Below, in pieces: positions 1-10,300 of a stretch of DNA of 64,000 nt. Under the pieces are notes generated by a model, which searched no databases, had not been told where the DNA came from, and saw only the letters and a list, made by a program, of their open reading frames with translations. Positions within the stretch are counted from its first letter, which is position 1, and every line of letters starts with the position of its first letter. Origin of the DNA: JAJFKB01 sp965230515 (GTDB taxonomy: Bacteria; Pseudomonadota; Gammaproteobacteria; Pseudomonadales; IMCC2047); NCBI GenBank assembly GCA_965230515.1, contig OZ246007.1, forward strand, positions 1,984,001 to 2,048,000. The letters are read 5' to 3'. The translations under genes and the position numbers were made by a program.

Positions 1-393
1 GCTGTCAGGGTTATGCTTTTGCAGGGAGATTGCGGTATTGATGATCTGATTATCCGGTGCGTCCTTGGTCAGAAACGGAATGCTGTCGGATGGTTGTAAC
101 AATTGGTCGGGGAAAATCGATAGCGTGCCGGGGGAAGCATTGTTTTTTGTGACCGAGGTAACGATCTCAACCCCTTCCTGAATTTCACGTGTGTCAGCGT
201 TGGCCAGCAGTTTATCGATTGTCTGAATGGCGATACGCGCTTCTTTACTGACATCCTTGTCGCGCCGATCCTTGATCTCATCCAGTTCTTCCAGCACGGT
301 CATTGGTATCATGACATTATGCTCGTTAAAGGAATAAACTGCTGTCGGGTCATGCAAAAGTACGTTGGTATCAAGTACGTAAATTTTCTGCAT
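1..393 (-). CDS. PIN-PhoH family protein, N-terminal part (cut by window start)
   Basis: Reading leftwards from an ATG at 391-393, the protein begins MQKIYVLDTNVLLHDP and runs 131 codons off the window edge. The opening VLDTNVLLHD, then VLEELDEIK, is the start of a PIN nuclease-like domain as found at the N-terminus of PhoH2/YlaK-type proteins, which continue into a PhoH ATPase domain (not visible here). Those proteins are cytoplasmic RNA-binding ATPases or helicases with a PIN RNase. An ACGGAG ribosome site lies about nine bases upstream of the ATG. A lone PIN protein cannot be excluded because the ATPase half is outside the window. Confidence 0.75.
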   Translation of the reverse strand, partial: MQKIYVLDTNVLLHDPTAVYSFNEHNVMIPMTVLEELDEIKDRRDKDVSKEARIAIQTIDKLLANADTREIQEGVEIVTSVTKNNASPGTLSIFPDQLLQPSDSIPFLTKDAPDNQIINTAISLQKHNPDS

Positions 394-548
394 CAACTTA
401 TACTCCGTAAACTGTATTTATAGGAGGTATTAAGGGATCTGATATTGGAAAAAGTGTGCTTAATTGTCGGGGAGAGGGGTTTTATTTTGGGGTGCAGTAA
501 CAAGCGTTTTGGAAAAACGAAAATCGTGAGCCATTCAACAGTTCGATC

Positions 549-567
549 AAAACCCGCTACGGGTCTT
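549..567 (-). terminator. Possible intrinsic terminator of the gltX-methyltransferase unit
   Basis: On the minus strand an eight-pair stem (AAGACCCG/CGGGTTTT, one G-T pair, loop TAG) lies about 75 bases past the methyltransferase stop and ends in four T's. The stem is short, so this is tentative. Confidence 0.35.
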
Positions 568-640
568 GCGAATAACAGCATATCACCTCACACAGCGCTC
601 ACACGCAGGGAAACATCCCTTTCATAGTAACGCGCAATTA

Positions 641-1297
641 TCACGGATCAACTGTTTTCTGCATTAGTACCAGATCTTTTGATTTAACTTCAAGTTTGGC
701 ATTTAGCTGATCGGCAAGAAAGGCAAAGGTTGTATCACTGAAGAAACAGACATGGGTCGGATCATTTTTATAATGCCACTGGGCAAATACGTCTCTGCCC
801 GTGTACCGCTTCGTCATAATCGCCAGCCAGCCACCCGGTTCAAGCAGGTCATGCAGTTGTGACAGGACCGCTCCCGGTTGATGCAGGTGCTCGACGACTT
901 CCGTACAGGTGATAAATTGATAGTGGCAATCGAGCGCAGCACGGTCTTTCGCATAAAAAACATCAAAGATTGACATCTCATAGCCCGCCTCCTGCAACAT
1001 CACGGAAAGAGTCGGTCCGGGACCTGAACCATAATCAAGGCCATGGGCCGGAAGCGCTATACGTTCGCAAATAGCGGAATATACCGGCGTTAAAAAGCGC
1101 CGGTAATTTTGATCAGCCGGATCATTCTGGTGCAGGTCATACTGTTTACGCTCCTGCTCGGCGCTGAGATAGTACTCGGCTGGCACATACACCAGCTCGC
1201 AGGTTAAACAGCGTCTGTAAGGTCTCTGTTGGTCCCGATGAAAATCATCCGCCCTGGGCGAATTACAAAGTGGGCAGCATTCTCCCGCATCAGTCAT
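641..1297 (-). CDS. Zinc-ribbon class I SAM-dependent methyltransferase
   Basis: The 218-residue protein opens with a zinc-ribbon pair (CPLC near residue 8, CLTC near residue 30). A class I methyltransferase fold follows: the SAM-binding LDYGSGPGPTLS is near residue 87, and TCTEVVEHLHQPGAVL with LLEPGGWLAIMT are the later motifs. This is the Methyltransf_23 type; the substrate cannot be told from sequence. The start codon is four bases from the gltX stop (TAACCCATG), so the two genes are almost certainly cotranscribed and translationally coupled. That suggests, but does not prove, a role in translation or a housekeeping methylation. Confidence 0.75.
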   Translation of the reverse strand: MTDAGECCPLCNSPRADDFHRDQQRPYRRCLTCELVYVPAEYYLSAEQERKQYDLHQNDPADQNYRRFLTPVYSAICERIALPAHGLDYGSGPGPTLSVMLQEAGYEMSIFDVFYAKDRAALDCHYQFITCTEVVEHLHQPGAVLSQLHDLLEPGGWLAIMTKRYTGRDVFAQWHYKNDPTHVCFFSDTTFAFLADQLNAKLEVKSKDLVLMQKTVDP

Positions 1298-1300
1298 GGG

Positions 1301-2782
1301 TTACAGATACTGCCGAAAATCCTTTTCCCATTTTTTTGTCTGTTTCTTGGAAAGCCCGCCCAGCAGGTTAACTGCATGACGCAGTCGCGCCCGGGACATA
1401 TCGGCACCCAGAATTGCCATAGAATCAAACACAGAAGTCGATACAGAAGTACCTGCAATGGCGACAAATAAAGGGAAAAGGTAGTCACGAATCTTCAGTT
1501 CCATCGTTTCAGCCATGCCCTTGATGATGGCTTCCAGATTGTCACGACTCCAATTCTGCTCCGCCTCAAGTCGCCAAAGGGTATACTGCAGGATGCGCTT
1601 ACAATCCTCGTCACTGAGCGATTTATGCTGAAACTCCTGTTCAGTAATATCCAGCATGCCCGCACAGAAAAAGCCGGCCATTGGTACTACGTCGCTAAAC
1701 AGTTCAACACGCTCCTTTAACAGGGGTGCTATTTGCATCAGGTATTCCGGATTTAGCGCCCATTGCTGGAGCCGCTCGGCAAATTGTGGCAACGACAAAT
1801 CTTCACGAATCCAGCTACCGTTGAGCCAACTCAGTTTTTCCAGATGAAAGATCGGACCACCCAGAGAAACCCGGCTGATATCAAAATTTTCAACCATCTC
1901 GTCCAACGTGAACTTTTCCCTTTCATCAGGCATTGACCAACCCATGCGCCCCAGATAGTTCAACATGGCCTCAGACAGAAAACCCATGCGACGATAATAG
2001 TTGATGCTGGTCGGATTTTTACGCTTACTCAATTTGCTTTTATCCGGATTACGCAACAGCGGCATATGACAGAGTTTGGGCATTTCCCAGCCAAAATACT
2101 CATAGAGCAATTGGTGTTTGGGGGCAGAGTTGATCCACTCCTCACCGCGTATCACATGGGTAATACCCATCAGATGATCGTCAACCACATTCGCCAGATG
2201 ATAGGTCGGCATGCCGTCCGCCTTCATCAGAATTTGCATATCCACCTGCTGCCAATCAATTTCGATATCACCACGCAACTGATCCCAAACGGTGCAGGTC
2301 CCCTGTTCAGGCACTTTCATGCGCACCACCGAAGCCTCGCCTGCCGCCAAACGCTGCGCCACCTCCTGGTCGCTCAAATGGATGCAATGCCCGTCATAAC
2401 CCGGCGTTTGCTTGTCAGCCATCTGCTGCGCACGCAACTCCTGCAAACGTTCCTGTGTGCAAAAACAGCGGAACGCGTGTCCCTTTTCCAATAATTGATC
2501 GGCATGGGCTTGATAAATTTCACTACGCTCACTTTGACGATACGGACCGTAATCACCCCCGACATCCGGACCTTCGTCCCAGGTGATTCCCAGCCAGTTT
2601 AAGGAGTCAAAAATTGCCTGTTCCGATTCAGCCGTGCTGCGTGCCTGATCGGTATCTTCAATTCTCAGAATAAATTGCCCACCCTGGCTTCGGGCAAAGC
2701 ACATGTTAAAGAGTGCAATATAGGCTGTCCCCACATGGGGGTCGCCAGTCGGGGAAGGTGCAATACGAGTGCGTACGGTCAT
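1301..2782 (-). CDS. gltX: Glutamyl-tRNA synthetase
   Basis: This 493-residue class I aminoacyl-tRNA synthetase charges tRNA-Glu. The HIGH-type motif is PSPTGDPHVGTA (residues 9-20), and the KMSKS loop is KLSKR at 250-254. The catalytic-domain signature FILRIEDTDQ is at 37-46. C106, C108, C133 and H135 reproduce the zinc site spacing of the E. coli enzyme. The C-terminal anticodon-binding region is complete, and the length is slightly above the usual ~470. It is the first gene of a unit with the downstream methyltransferase. It ends in a Lys-rich tail (KKQTKKWEKDFRQYL), as usual for the family. Confidence 0.97.
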   Translation of the reverse strand: MTVRTRIAPSPTGDPHVGTAYIALFNMCFARSQGGQFILRIEDTDQARSTAESEQAIFDSLNWLGITWDEGPDVGGDYGPYRQSERSEIYQAHADQLLEKGHAFRCFCTQERLQELRAQQMADKQTPGYDGHCIHLSDQEVAQRLAAGEASVVRMKVPEQGTCTVWDQLRGDIEIDWQQVDMQILMKADGMPTYHLANVVDDHLMGITHVIRGEEWINSAPKHQLLYEYFGWEMPKLCHMPLLRNPDKSKLSKRKNPTSINYYRRMGFLSEAMLNYLGRMGWSMPDEREKFTLDEMVENFDISRVSLGGPIFHLEKLSWLNGSWIREDLSLPQFAERLQQWALNPEYLMQIAPLLKERVELFSDVVPMAGFFCAGMLDITEQEFQHKSLSDEDCKRILQYTLWRLEAEQNWSRDNLEAIIKGMAETMELKIRDYLFPLFVAIAGTSVSTSVFDSMAILGADMSRARLRHAVNLLGGLSKKQTKKWEKDFRQYL

Positions 2783-2845
2783 GGTTAAACTCAGATACTG
2801 TTAATTAATACGGGCGGCAAACTAGCGCCTCGGGGAAAGTCGCGT

Positions 2846-2851
2846 ATTATA
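2846..2851 (-). promoter_or_regulatory. Candidate -10 box of gltX
   Basis: On the minus strand a perfect TATAAT lies about 64 bases upstream of the gltX ATG in an otherwise gene-free stretch. No convincing -35 hexamer is present at 16-18 bases. Confidence 0.35.
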
Positions 2852-2929
2852 AGGGGTTATGCCGGGAATACGCTATTAAAGCGGTATAATTTGTACGTCT
2901 CCTCATTGGGTGGCTACAGAATGGGTATA

Positions 2930-3181
2930 TTAATCGACAAAGAAACGGCAGAGTACCAGCACCAGCGCCGCTGACAACACCACAATGGCAACACCCACCA
3001 AAGTAAAGCTTTCCGGACTTGCCACGCCAAGTAAAGGCGCTGCGGTGGTGGCCACCAAAATACCGGAGAAACCGATGACTCCGGTCACAATCAATCCCTC
3101 TTGTGGCTCACCCGGCGCAACCACTTTGGCAATCGACCCAACCACAAAACTTGATATAACCCAGATAAAATAACTCATCAT
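2930..3181 (-). CDS. GlsB/YeaQ/YmgE-like small membrane protein
   Basis: This is a hydrophobic protein of about 83 residues with three predicted membrane segments. It carries an IAKVVAPGEPQEGLIVTGVIGFSGI stretch (quoted in part), which resembles the G-rich loop of the GlsB/YeaQ/YmgE family (transglycosylase-associated/stress membrane proteins). A GAGAGGG ribosome site directly before ATGATG at 3176-3181 argues for this start rather than an in-frame ATG eight codons upstream. It is monocistronic, with free DNA on both sides. The family has no firm biochemical role. Confidence 0.65.
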   Translation of the reverse strand: MMSYFIWVISSFVVGSIAKVVAPGEPQEGLIVTGVIGFSGILVATTAAPLLGVASPESFTLVGVAIVVLSAALVLVLCRFFVD

Positions 3182-3395
3182 AATAACGCCCTCTCTGTTA
3201 TTCATTCATGCCATTTCTCATTCTGCACACCCTGGACACCTATTCACCGAGCCCATACTTTAAAGAACGCCGCTGTTGCGATTTGGTTGACAGGAGTGTG
3301 TTGACCGCTGACAGAGGTCCGCACAGAAGGATATAGACAAGCGAGGGAAAGAGGGATAACCTGCTGTTATATCGACAAAAACACAAGGGAACTGA

Positions 3396-3908
3396 ATGGC
3401 TCGACTAACCATCTTTTTTACCCTGTTTTTTTTGACCGGGTGTCTGGGCACACCGGACAACATTGAACCGGTCACGGAATTCGAGCTGAAAAAGTACCTG
3501 GGAACCTGGTATGAGATTGCTCGCCTTGATCACTCATTTGAGCGCGGCCTGGAAAAAGTATCAGCAACCTATAGCCTACGCGAAGACGGAGGCATCAAGG
3601 TACTCAACAAAGGTTTTTCAACCGGGGATAACGAATGGCGAGAGGCCGAGGGGAAGGCGTATTTCGTAAAGACTCAGAGCACAGGGCACCTTAAAGTCTC
3701 TTTTTTTGGACCTTTTTACAGTTCCTACGTTATTTTTGAACTGGACAAGTCCGGGTATCAGTATGCCTTTATATCCGGCTACAACACCTCCTATCTTTGG
3801 CTGCTGGCAAGGACACCAGAGATCAGCGATACATTAAAACAGCGCTTTATCAACAAAGCCCGAGCACTTGGTTTTAATACGGACGAGTTGATTTTTGTGT
3901 CACAATAA
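3396..3908 (+). CDS. blc: Bacterial lipocalin, outer-membrane lipoprotein (Blc-like)
   Basis: The 170-residue protein has a lipoprotein signal with lipobox LTGC (Cys16). The lipocalin signature GTWYEIARLDHSFERG follows at about residue 36, and the remaining beta-barrel strands extend to VSQ at the end. Bacterial lipocalins sit on the inner face of the outer membrane and bind lysophospholipids or fatty acids under envelope stress. Residue +2 after the lipidated Cys is Leu, compatible with outer-membrane sorting. It lies 48 bases upstream of the NYN gene on the same strand and may be cotranscribed with it. Confidence 0.9.
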   Translation: MARLTIFFTLFFLTGCLGTPDNIEPVTEFELKKYLGTWYEIARLDHSFERGLEKVSATYSLREDGGIKVLNKGFSTGDNEWREAEGKAYFVKTQSTGHLKVSFFGPFYSSYVIFELDKSGYQYAFISGYNTSYLWLLARTPEISDTLKQRFINKARALGFNTDELIFVSQ

Positions 3909-3956
3909 GGTGCTGGAACAAGCTTTTAAACACTTTAATCAATAGCGGGAACTGCT

Positions 3957-4691
3957 ATGGAAACCACTGACAAACTGGCAGTATTGATCGATGCCGATAA
4001 CGCACAACCAAGTATCGTCGACGGACTGCTCACAGAGATCGCCAATTATGGCATTGCCAGTGTCAAGCGGATCTATGGGGACTGGACGTCACCCAGTCTG
4101 AAAGGCTGGAAAGAGGTATTGCTTGATCATTCGATTCAACCGATGCAGCAATTTGCCTACACCCGAGGCAAAAATGCAACCGATAGCGCGATGATCATTG
4201 ATGCGATGGACTTACTCTACACCGGCAACTTCAATGGCTTTTGTATTGTCACCAGTGACAGCGACTTTACCAAACTGGCATCCAGAATCAGAGAATCCGG
4301 TTTAACTGTGTACGGATTTGGAGAGCAGAAAACCCCGTCCGCTTTTGTATCCGCCTGTGATAAGTTTATTTATACCGAAGTGCTGCGGGCACGAATTGAT
4401 GAAGCGCCGGCCATCCGTAAAAAATCGGCCCGTGATTTAAAGCAGGATACCAAACTGGTCAGTTTGTTACGCAATGCCGTGGAGGTGTCTTCCGACGACA
4501 GCGGCTGGGCTCACCTGGGCGCCGTCGGTAGCAACATCGCAAAGCAATCATCTGAATTCGACCCACGCAATTACGGATATGTAAAATTGGGTGAACTGGT
4601 GTCAGCAACCAAACTGTTTGATATAGAGGAGCGGCCCATCCCGGGCAGCAATTCAAAAGCACTTTATGTGCGTGACAAGCGAAAAAAGTAA
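3957..4691 (+). CDS. NYN (LabA-like PIN) domain protein with C-terminal OST-HTH/LOTUS domain
   Basis: The 244-residue cytoplasmic protein has two parts. Residues 5-145 are a NYN/PIN-like nuclease fold with the acidic metal-binding set visible: LIDADNA (D12, D14), NATDSAMIID (D76, D82) and IVTSDSDF (D101, D103). Residues ~165-240 (KLVSLLRNAVE...YGYVKLGELVSATKLFDIE) look like an OST-HTH/LOTUS RNA-binding wing. The family is inferred to act on RNA; no substrate is established. All expected acidic residues are present, so activity is plausible. Its neighbours (lipocalin, photolyase) hint at a stress setting only loosely. Confidence 0.85.
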   Translation: METTDKLAVLIDADNAQPSIVDGLLTEIANYGIASVKRIYGDWTSPSLKGWKEVLLDHSIQPMQQFAYTRGKNATDSAMIIDAMDLLYTGNFNGFCIVTSDSDFTKLASRIRESGLTVYGFGEQKTPSAFVSACDKFIYTEVLRARIDEAPAIRKKSARDLKQDTKLVSLLRNAVEVSSDDSGWAHLGAVGSNIAKQSSEFDPRNYGYVKLGELVSATKLFDIEERPIPGSNSKALYVRDKRKK

Positions 4692-4752
4692 CGGGTATTC
4701 ATAATAGTATGGCAACTGAAACACCCATTTTCAGCTAAACACCTGGAAGCCC

Positions 4753-6177
4753 GTGAAAGATCAAATCGTCATCCATTGGTTCCGCCAGGATCTGCGCCTC
4801 GGCGATAACCCGGCGCTGAGCGCAGCTGCACGGATGGGAAGCGTATTGCCCATCTACATACTCGACGATGATAACGCGCTGGGGTATTCGATAGGTGCTG
4901 CCAGCCGCTGGTGGCTGCACCACTCGCTGTCTAACCTGGATGCGAGTTTACAGGGAAAATTACGACTGTTTTGCGGTGATGCAGAGCAGATTCTCGGCCA
5001 CCTCACCGAACATTATGAAATCAGTAGCATACACTGGAATCGTTGCTACGAACCCTGGCGGGTAGTACGTGACCGGCGGATCAAGAAACGCCTTATAGAA
5101 CAGGGCATTGACGTACAAACACATAATGGATCGCTGCTTTGGGAGCCCTGGCAGGTACTGAAGTCTGATCAGACACCTTATAAGGTATTTACCCCCTTTT
5201 ACCGCAAGGGTTGCCTGAATGCAGAATCTCCACACTCTCCTCTGCCACAACCTGAAAACCTACAGCCGGCAGAAGGCGATTTCGGGGCGATTCCTCTCAC
5301 AAAACTAAAACTGTTACCCGCTATTGGCTGGGATAAACAGTTGCGACCCCATTGGCGAATCGGTGAAACTGCGGCCTACGACCGTCTTCGGGACTTTCTA
5401 CAGGAAGGACTGGAAGATTATAAAGAGGGCCGCAATTTTCCGGCAAAAGCCAATGTATCCAGATTGTCACCCCACCTGCACTTTGGCGAAATATCACCCC
5501 ATCAGGTGTGGCATGAAATACAGCGCGCAGGCGATGACACCAATCACGAGCATTTTTTAAGCGAACTGGCCTGGCGAGAGTTTTCCTATGCTTTGCTTTA
5601 CCACAACCCTGAATTACCGAAAAACAATCTTCAAGCCAAATTCGATCGATTCCCCTGGCGAGATGATTCTGACCTGTTAGCGCGATGGCAACGAGGGCAA
5701 ACCGGATGCCCAATCGTCGACGCAGGCATGCGTGAACTATGGCAAACCGGCTATATTCACAACCGCGTACGCATGATTGTCGGCTCATTTCTTGTCAAGA
5801 ACCTGCTACTGGACTGGCGTGACGGAGCCGCCTGGTTTTGGGATTGCCTGGTCGATGCTGACCTGGCCAACAACAGTGCAAGCTGGCAGTGGATAGCCGG
5901 ATGCGGTGCCGATGCAGCCCCCTTCTTCCGTATTTTTAATCCGGTCACTCAAGGGCAAAAATTTGATAGCCAGGGTGAATATACCCGCCACTATGTTCCT
6001 GAGTTGGCCAAGCTTCCCGATAAATACCTTTTCTGTCCCTGGACAGCCCCGAAGTTGGTATTGCAGGAATCCGGAGTTATATTGGGAGAGAGCTATCCGG
6101 AACTAATAGTTGATCTAAAACTCTCAAGAGAACGGGCACTGGACGCATTTAAAACAATCAAAAACCCGAATGCCTGA
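4753..6177 (+). CDS. phrB: Deoxyribodipyrimidine photolyase (CPD photolyase, class I)
   Basis: The 474-residue flavoenzyme uses blue light to split cyclobutane pyrimidine dimers. The N-terminal Rossmann antenna domain starts IVIHWFRQDLRLGDNPAL. The C-terminal FAD domain contains the ELAWREFSYALLYHNP helix, WQRGQTGCPIVDAGMRELWQTGYIHNRVRM and the DADLANNSASWQWIAGCGADAAPFFRIFNP block, which hold the FAD and dimer-binding residues. The start is a GTG with a modest GGAAG ribosome site six bases upstream. It is complete, with no sign of degeneration. It could bind either of the usual antenna cofactors. Confidence 0.95.
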   Translation: MKDQIVIHWFRQDLRLGDNPALSAAARMGSVLPIYILDDDNALGYSIGAASRWWLHHSLSNLDASLQGKLRLFCGDAEQILGHLTEHYEISSIHWNRCYEPWRVVRDRRIKKRLIEQGIDVQTHNGSLLWEPWQVLKSDQTPYKVFTPFYRKGCLNAESPHSPLPQPENLQPAEGDFGAIPLTKLKLLPAIGWDKQLRPHWRIGETAAYDRLRDFLQEGLEDYKEGRNFPAKANVSRLSPHLHFGEISPHQVWHEIQRAGDDTNHEHFLSELAWREFSYALLYHNPELPKNNLQAKFDRFPWRDDSDLLARWQRGQTGCPIVDAGMRELWQTGYIHNRVRMIVGSFLVKNLLLDWRDGAAWFWDCLVDADLANNSASWQWIAGCGADAAPFFRIFNPVTQGQKFDSQGEYTRHYVPELAKLPDKYLFCPWTAPKLVLQESGVILGESYPELIVDLKLSRERALDAFKTIKNPNA

Positions 6178-6266
6178 TGAACATGACAGCGTTTTAGTGT
6201 AAAAGAAGATCACTAAGCGAAGACGCATACACCTGGCACCCAAAAAAAAGCCAAAAAGGAGCCCAC

Positions 6267-6881
6267 ATGCCCAGCACGGAATTCATTATTACCTCCCTGA
6301 TCGTTGTACTGATTCCAGGAACAGGGGTCATTTACACGATCTCTACCGGACTATTTTCAGGCTGGAAGGCCGCCATTGCAGCCTCCATCGGCTGCACACT
6401 GGGTATTATTCCACATCTGTTGGCCAGCATTCTTGGGCTGGCAGCCATTCTGCACATGAGTGCGCTGGCGTTTAACACCGTCAAATTCATAGGCGTCGCC
6501 TATCTTTTTTATCTGGCCTGGACCATGTGGCGACAAACCGGGACGCTCAAACTTGAGGACCGCAAAAGTAGCAGCGGTTTGCGCGATATCGCCCTGAAAG
6601 CAGTTCTCATCAATATTCTGAACCCCAAATTATCGCTGTTTTTCCTGGCTTTTCTTCCACAATTTGTCCCCGCTCAAACAAAAGCACCCCTACCGGAAAT
6701 GCTGCTACTGAGCGTGATATTCATGCTCATGACACTGCTGGTATTCATTGTTTACGGTTTATTTGCAAATGGTGTACGGGCTCACGTGGCCAATTCACCA
6801 AAAATCGTAGCCAGAGCACAGCGCTCATTTGCTGTAATTTTTGCTATGTTGGGTGCAAAACTGGCAATGGCTGAGCGTTAA
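6267..6881 (+). CDS. LysE/RhtB-family amino-acid exporter
   Basis: The 204-residue protein has six hydrophobic segments and the family hallmarks IPGTGVIYTISTGLFSGWKAAIAASIGCTLGI near the N-terminus and ILNPKLSLFFLAFLPQFV at about residue 114. LysE/RhtB proteins export amino acids or homoserine-type metabolites across the inner membrane by proton antiport; the substrate here is unknown. An AAGGAG ribosome site sits seven bases before the ATG. It is about 70 bases upstream of the thioesterase gene on the same strand. Confidence 0.88.
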   Translation: MPSTEFIITSLIVVLIPGTGVIYTISTGLFSGWKAAIAASIGCTLGIIPHLLASILGLAAILHMSALAFNTVKFIGVAYLFYLAWTMWRQTGTLKLEDRKSSSGLRDIALKAVLINILNPKLSLFFLAFLPQFVPAQTKAPLPEMLLLSVIFMLMTLLVFIVYGLFANGVRAHVANSPKIVARAQRSFAVIFAMLGAKLAMAER

Positions 6882-6951
6882 TCATCCTCTCTGACCGTAA
6901 TGACAAGATGGACTTTCGCTACTGAAGGCGAACAGAAAATGGTTAAATACT

Positions 6952-7371
6952 ATGAATGAAGTGAGCTTTAATGAGGCTGCGGCCAACCGAATTTTGAAAT
7001 CAAAATTTGCCCCCTGGATACAGGAGTTAGGCATCCATTTTGACCAGGTTGCCGATGGCGCTGCCATCCTGCGCGTGCCCCAATCTGACCGGTTAAACCG
7101 GGTGGGCGGCACCATTTGTGGTCAGGCCATTATGGCACTGGCAGATACCGCGATGGTCTTTGCAATCTCATCAGCTGTCGGTGAATTTGTACCGATGACC
7201 ACCGTTTCGCAATCAACTTCGTTCCTGCGCCCAGCTTCCGATGCCGATCTGATTGCCCATGCACGCCTCATCAAACCCGGCAGAACGCTTATGTATGGGG
7301 AGGTTTCACTCTACACTCAAAGCCCTGAAAAACCGGTTTCCCATGTCACCAGCACGTATATGCTTGTTTAG
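6952..7371 (+). CDS. PaaI-type hotdog acyl-CoA thioesterase
   Basis: The 139-residue single-hotdog protein has the family core: NRVGGTICGQAIMALADTAMVFAI contains the helix with the catalytic Asp, and SFLRPASDADLIAHARLIKPGRTLMYGEVSLY supplies the following strands. PaaI-type thioesterases hydrolyse acyl-CoAs in the cytoplasm; the acyl preference cannot be read. Only ten bases separate its stop from the stop of the convergent RND gene, so no separate terminator fits between them. Confidence 0.85.
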   Translation: MNEVSFNEAAANRILKSKFAPWIQELGIHFDQVADGAAILRVPQSDRLNRVGGTICGQAIMALADTAMVFAISSAVGEFVPMTTVSQSTSFLRPASDADLIAHARLIKPGRTLMYGEVSLYTQSPEKPVSHVTSTYMLV

Positions 7372-7381
7372 CCACCAACTG

Positions 7382-10300
7382 CTATAAAGACTGCGGTTGC
7401 GCACTCGATGAACCAGACCTGAAGAAGCTCTTCAGGTCCTCCATAATACGATAGTTCACTGGCACCAGAATCAGCGTAATCAGGGTGGCAAAGATAATCC
7501 CGAAACCCAGGGATACCGCCATCGGCATCAGAAATTTGGCCTGCGTGGACTTTTCGAACAACAACGGAGCCAGCCCAAAGAAGGTGGTTAGCGAAGTCAG
7601 CATGATGGGCCTGAATCGTGCCACCCCGGCACTGTATATTGCACTATTGATCACGTCCTGAAGCTGCTCACCACCCTTCTCGATCGCGCGCTGCCGGTGT
7701 TTGTTGACAAAATCAACCAGTACCAGACTGTCATTCACCACCACACCAATCAGCGCCATGATACCCAGAATACTCATGATGGTCAGATCAATACCCACCA
7801 GCCAATGCCCGACCACCGCCCCAATTGCGCCAAAAGGAATAACCGACATGACGATGAACGGCTGGCTATAGGATTTGAAAGGGATCGCCAACAGACAATA
7901 GATAACAAAGAGCACAATCAACACGCCTGTGGTCACACTCGACAACGACTCCTGTTGCTCACGAGCTTCGCCTTCCAAACTGTAATCAATACCAGGGTAC
8001 TGTGCTAGTAATTGCTCAATATACTGGCTCAGATCAGCCTGCAATACAGTCATGTTGGCAGTCTGCTTATCGATATCGGCCGTTACGCTGACCGTGCGGT
8101 ATTGATCAATCCGGTTAATGGCAGCAGGTCCGCGGCCGGGAATCAAGGTTGCCACATGAGACAGGGGTGCCTGTCCACCGGCGGGCAGGCTAATCAGCAT
8201 ATCCTGCAAAGTGGCGATGGTCCGCCGCTCCTCAATTGGAAATCGAACAAGCACGCGAATATCATCCCGTCCACGCTGCACCCGTTGCGCCTCAAATCCC
8301 TTAAATGCGCGCCCGACCTGAAGGATGACATCGCGTCTGGTCAGGCCCAACGCATGTCCCTGGTCCGTTAACTCAATCTGGAGCTCCTCTTTGCCGTCGG
8401 AAAGACTGTCACTGATGTCGAATACGCTGGGGTAGGTGGCCAATCGGGCCTTAACGCTATCCGCCACCTGGCCAAGAGTCGCCAGAGAGTTTCCGGTAAA
8501 CTGAATATCAATAGGATCATGTGGCCGCCCAAATTCTGCTCGAAAAACCAGCGATTCAGCGCCAGGCACCTCACCAATCAACTCCCTCCATTCCTGAACC
8601 AGATCCGCTATGGTTACCGAAGTGGTACGAACTTCCGCAGCCAGGGTTTCAAATCGTACCCGTCCAACGTTCGAGCCTGATTTGCTAAACCCCGCCTGGC
8701 CCGTTTTCGCCAGAATATTGGAAATAAGCGGCTTGCCCAACAGCGGATCTTCATATTTATCCTGTAGTTGCTCTGCGGTGACGGCCATTTTTTCAATGTA
8801 GCGATCGGTAACCTCAAAGGGCGTTCCGGCGGGAAAGGTCAAGGTCGCCGTGGCTGTCTCACTGGCAATTCTCGGAAAAAATACAAAACGGCTCCAGCCG
8901 CTGGTGACCGCCGTAGTCAACACTAACAATACACCGCAGAATATGACCAACGTGGTGTAGCGATGCTTGATCGCTGTCTCCAACAGTGGACGATAATAAT
9001 TTACGATAAATTGTTCAAAACGATCCGCAAAACGTTTCTGTAGTTGTTTTAGTCGCTGCCCTTTTCCGTCCTGCCCATTGTTTAAGCGGATATGTTTTAA
9101 GTGGGCAGGAAGAATCAGTTTGGATTCAACCAGAGAGAACAAAAGAACCGGTATCACCACTAATGCGAGCTGCCCGAACAACTCACCCCGGCGCCCCTCA
9201 ATGAAGGTAAACGGCAGGAAAGCGACAATAGTTGTTAATATGCCGAATGTAACGGGTACCGCGACCTCCTTGGTACCCTTGAGCGCTGCCTCCAGGCCAC
9301 TCTCGGAAGTGCGAAGATGAGTGTAGACGTTTTCTCCGGTGACAATGGCATCATCCACCACGATACCCAGCACCAGAATGAAACCGAACAGGCTGAGGAT
9401 ATTGAGGGAAACGCCGAACACCGGCATAAAAATAAAGGCCCCCATAAAACTGATCGGGATACCGAGAAAAACCCAGAAAGCGATTGCCGGACGAAGAAAC
9501 AGGGTCAACAGCGCGAGGACCAGAATACCACCCTGCGCGGCGTTACGTACCAACGTGCTGAGACGGTTTTTGACCACTACGGAGTCATCGTCCCAATAGG
9601 TCAACTCAACACCCTGGGGTAAAGCCGGCTGTCTCTGATCAATATAGTCACGCACCGCAGCGGCCACTTGTAACGCACTCTGGTCGCCAATTCGAAACAC
9701 TTCGATCAGGGCCGCGGGCTTGCCGTTAAACCGGGTTTTGATCGCATCTTCAGTAAATCCATCCTGAATATTTGCAATATCACCCAGGGTAAGAATTGTG
9801 CCGTCGGTGCTGGTCTTAACAACAATCGATTCAAAATCATCCCGGTGATAGGCCTGACCTTTGGAGCGGATCAACACATCACCACCATCGGAGCGAATAT
9901 TTCCTGCGGAAAAATCCAGTGAATGATTCTGAATGGCAGAAGAAAGCTCGGCAAGCGTTAACCCGAACTCACGCAACCGGTCCTGGGAAATAGTGATGTT
10001 AATTTCATAATCGCGCACGGAGCTTAGCTCAGTTTGAGTAATCTGGGGAAGACGCAACAGGTCATCACGAACCTGCTCGCCCAGCTCTCTGATTTCACGC
10101 TCGCTCAAATGACCTGCCACCGCGACCGTAATCACCTCATGTTTGTGCTGAGCCAGACTGATCACCGGATTTTCAGCTTCGTCTGGCAAGGTGCTGATTG
10201 CATCCACCCGGCTTTTTACATCGGTCAACATTTCGCGCGCGCTGTAGTCTTTCTCCACTTCAATAGTGACCAGCCCTGCGCCCTCCATGGACCGACTGGT

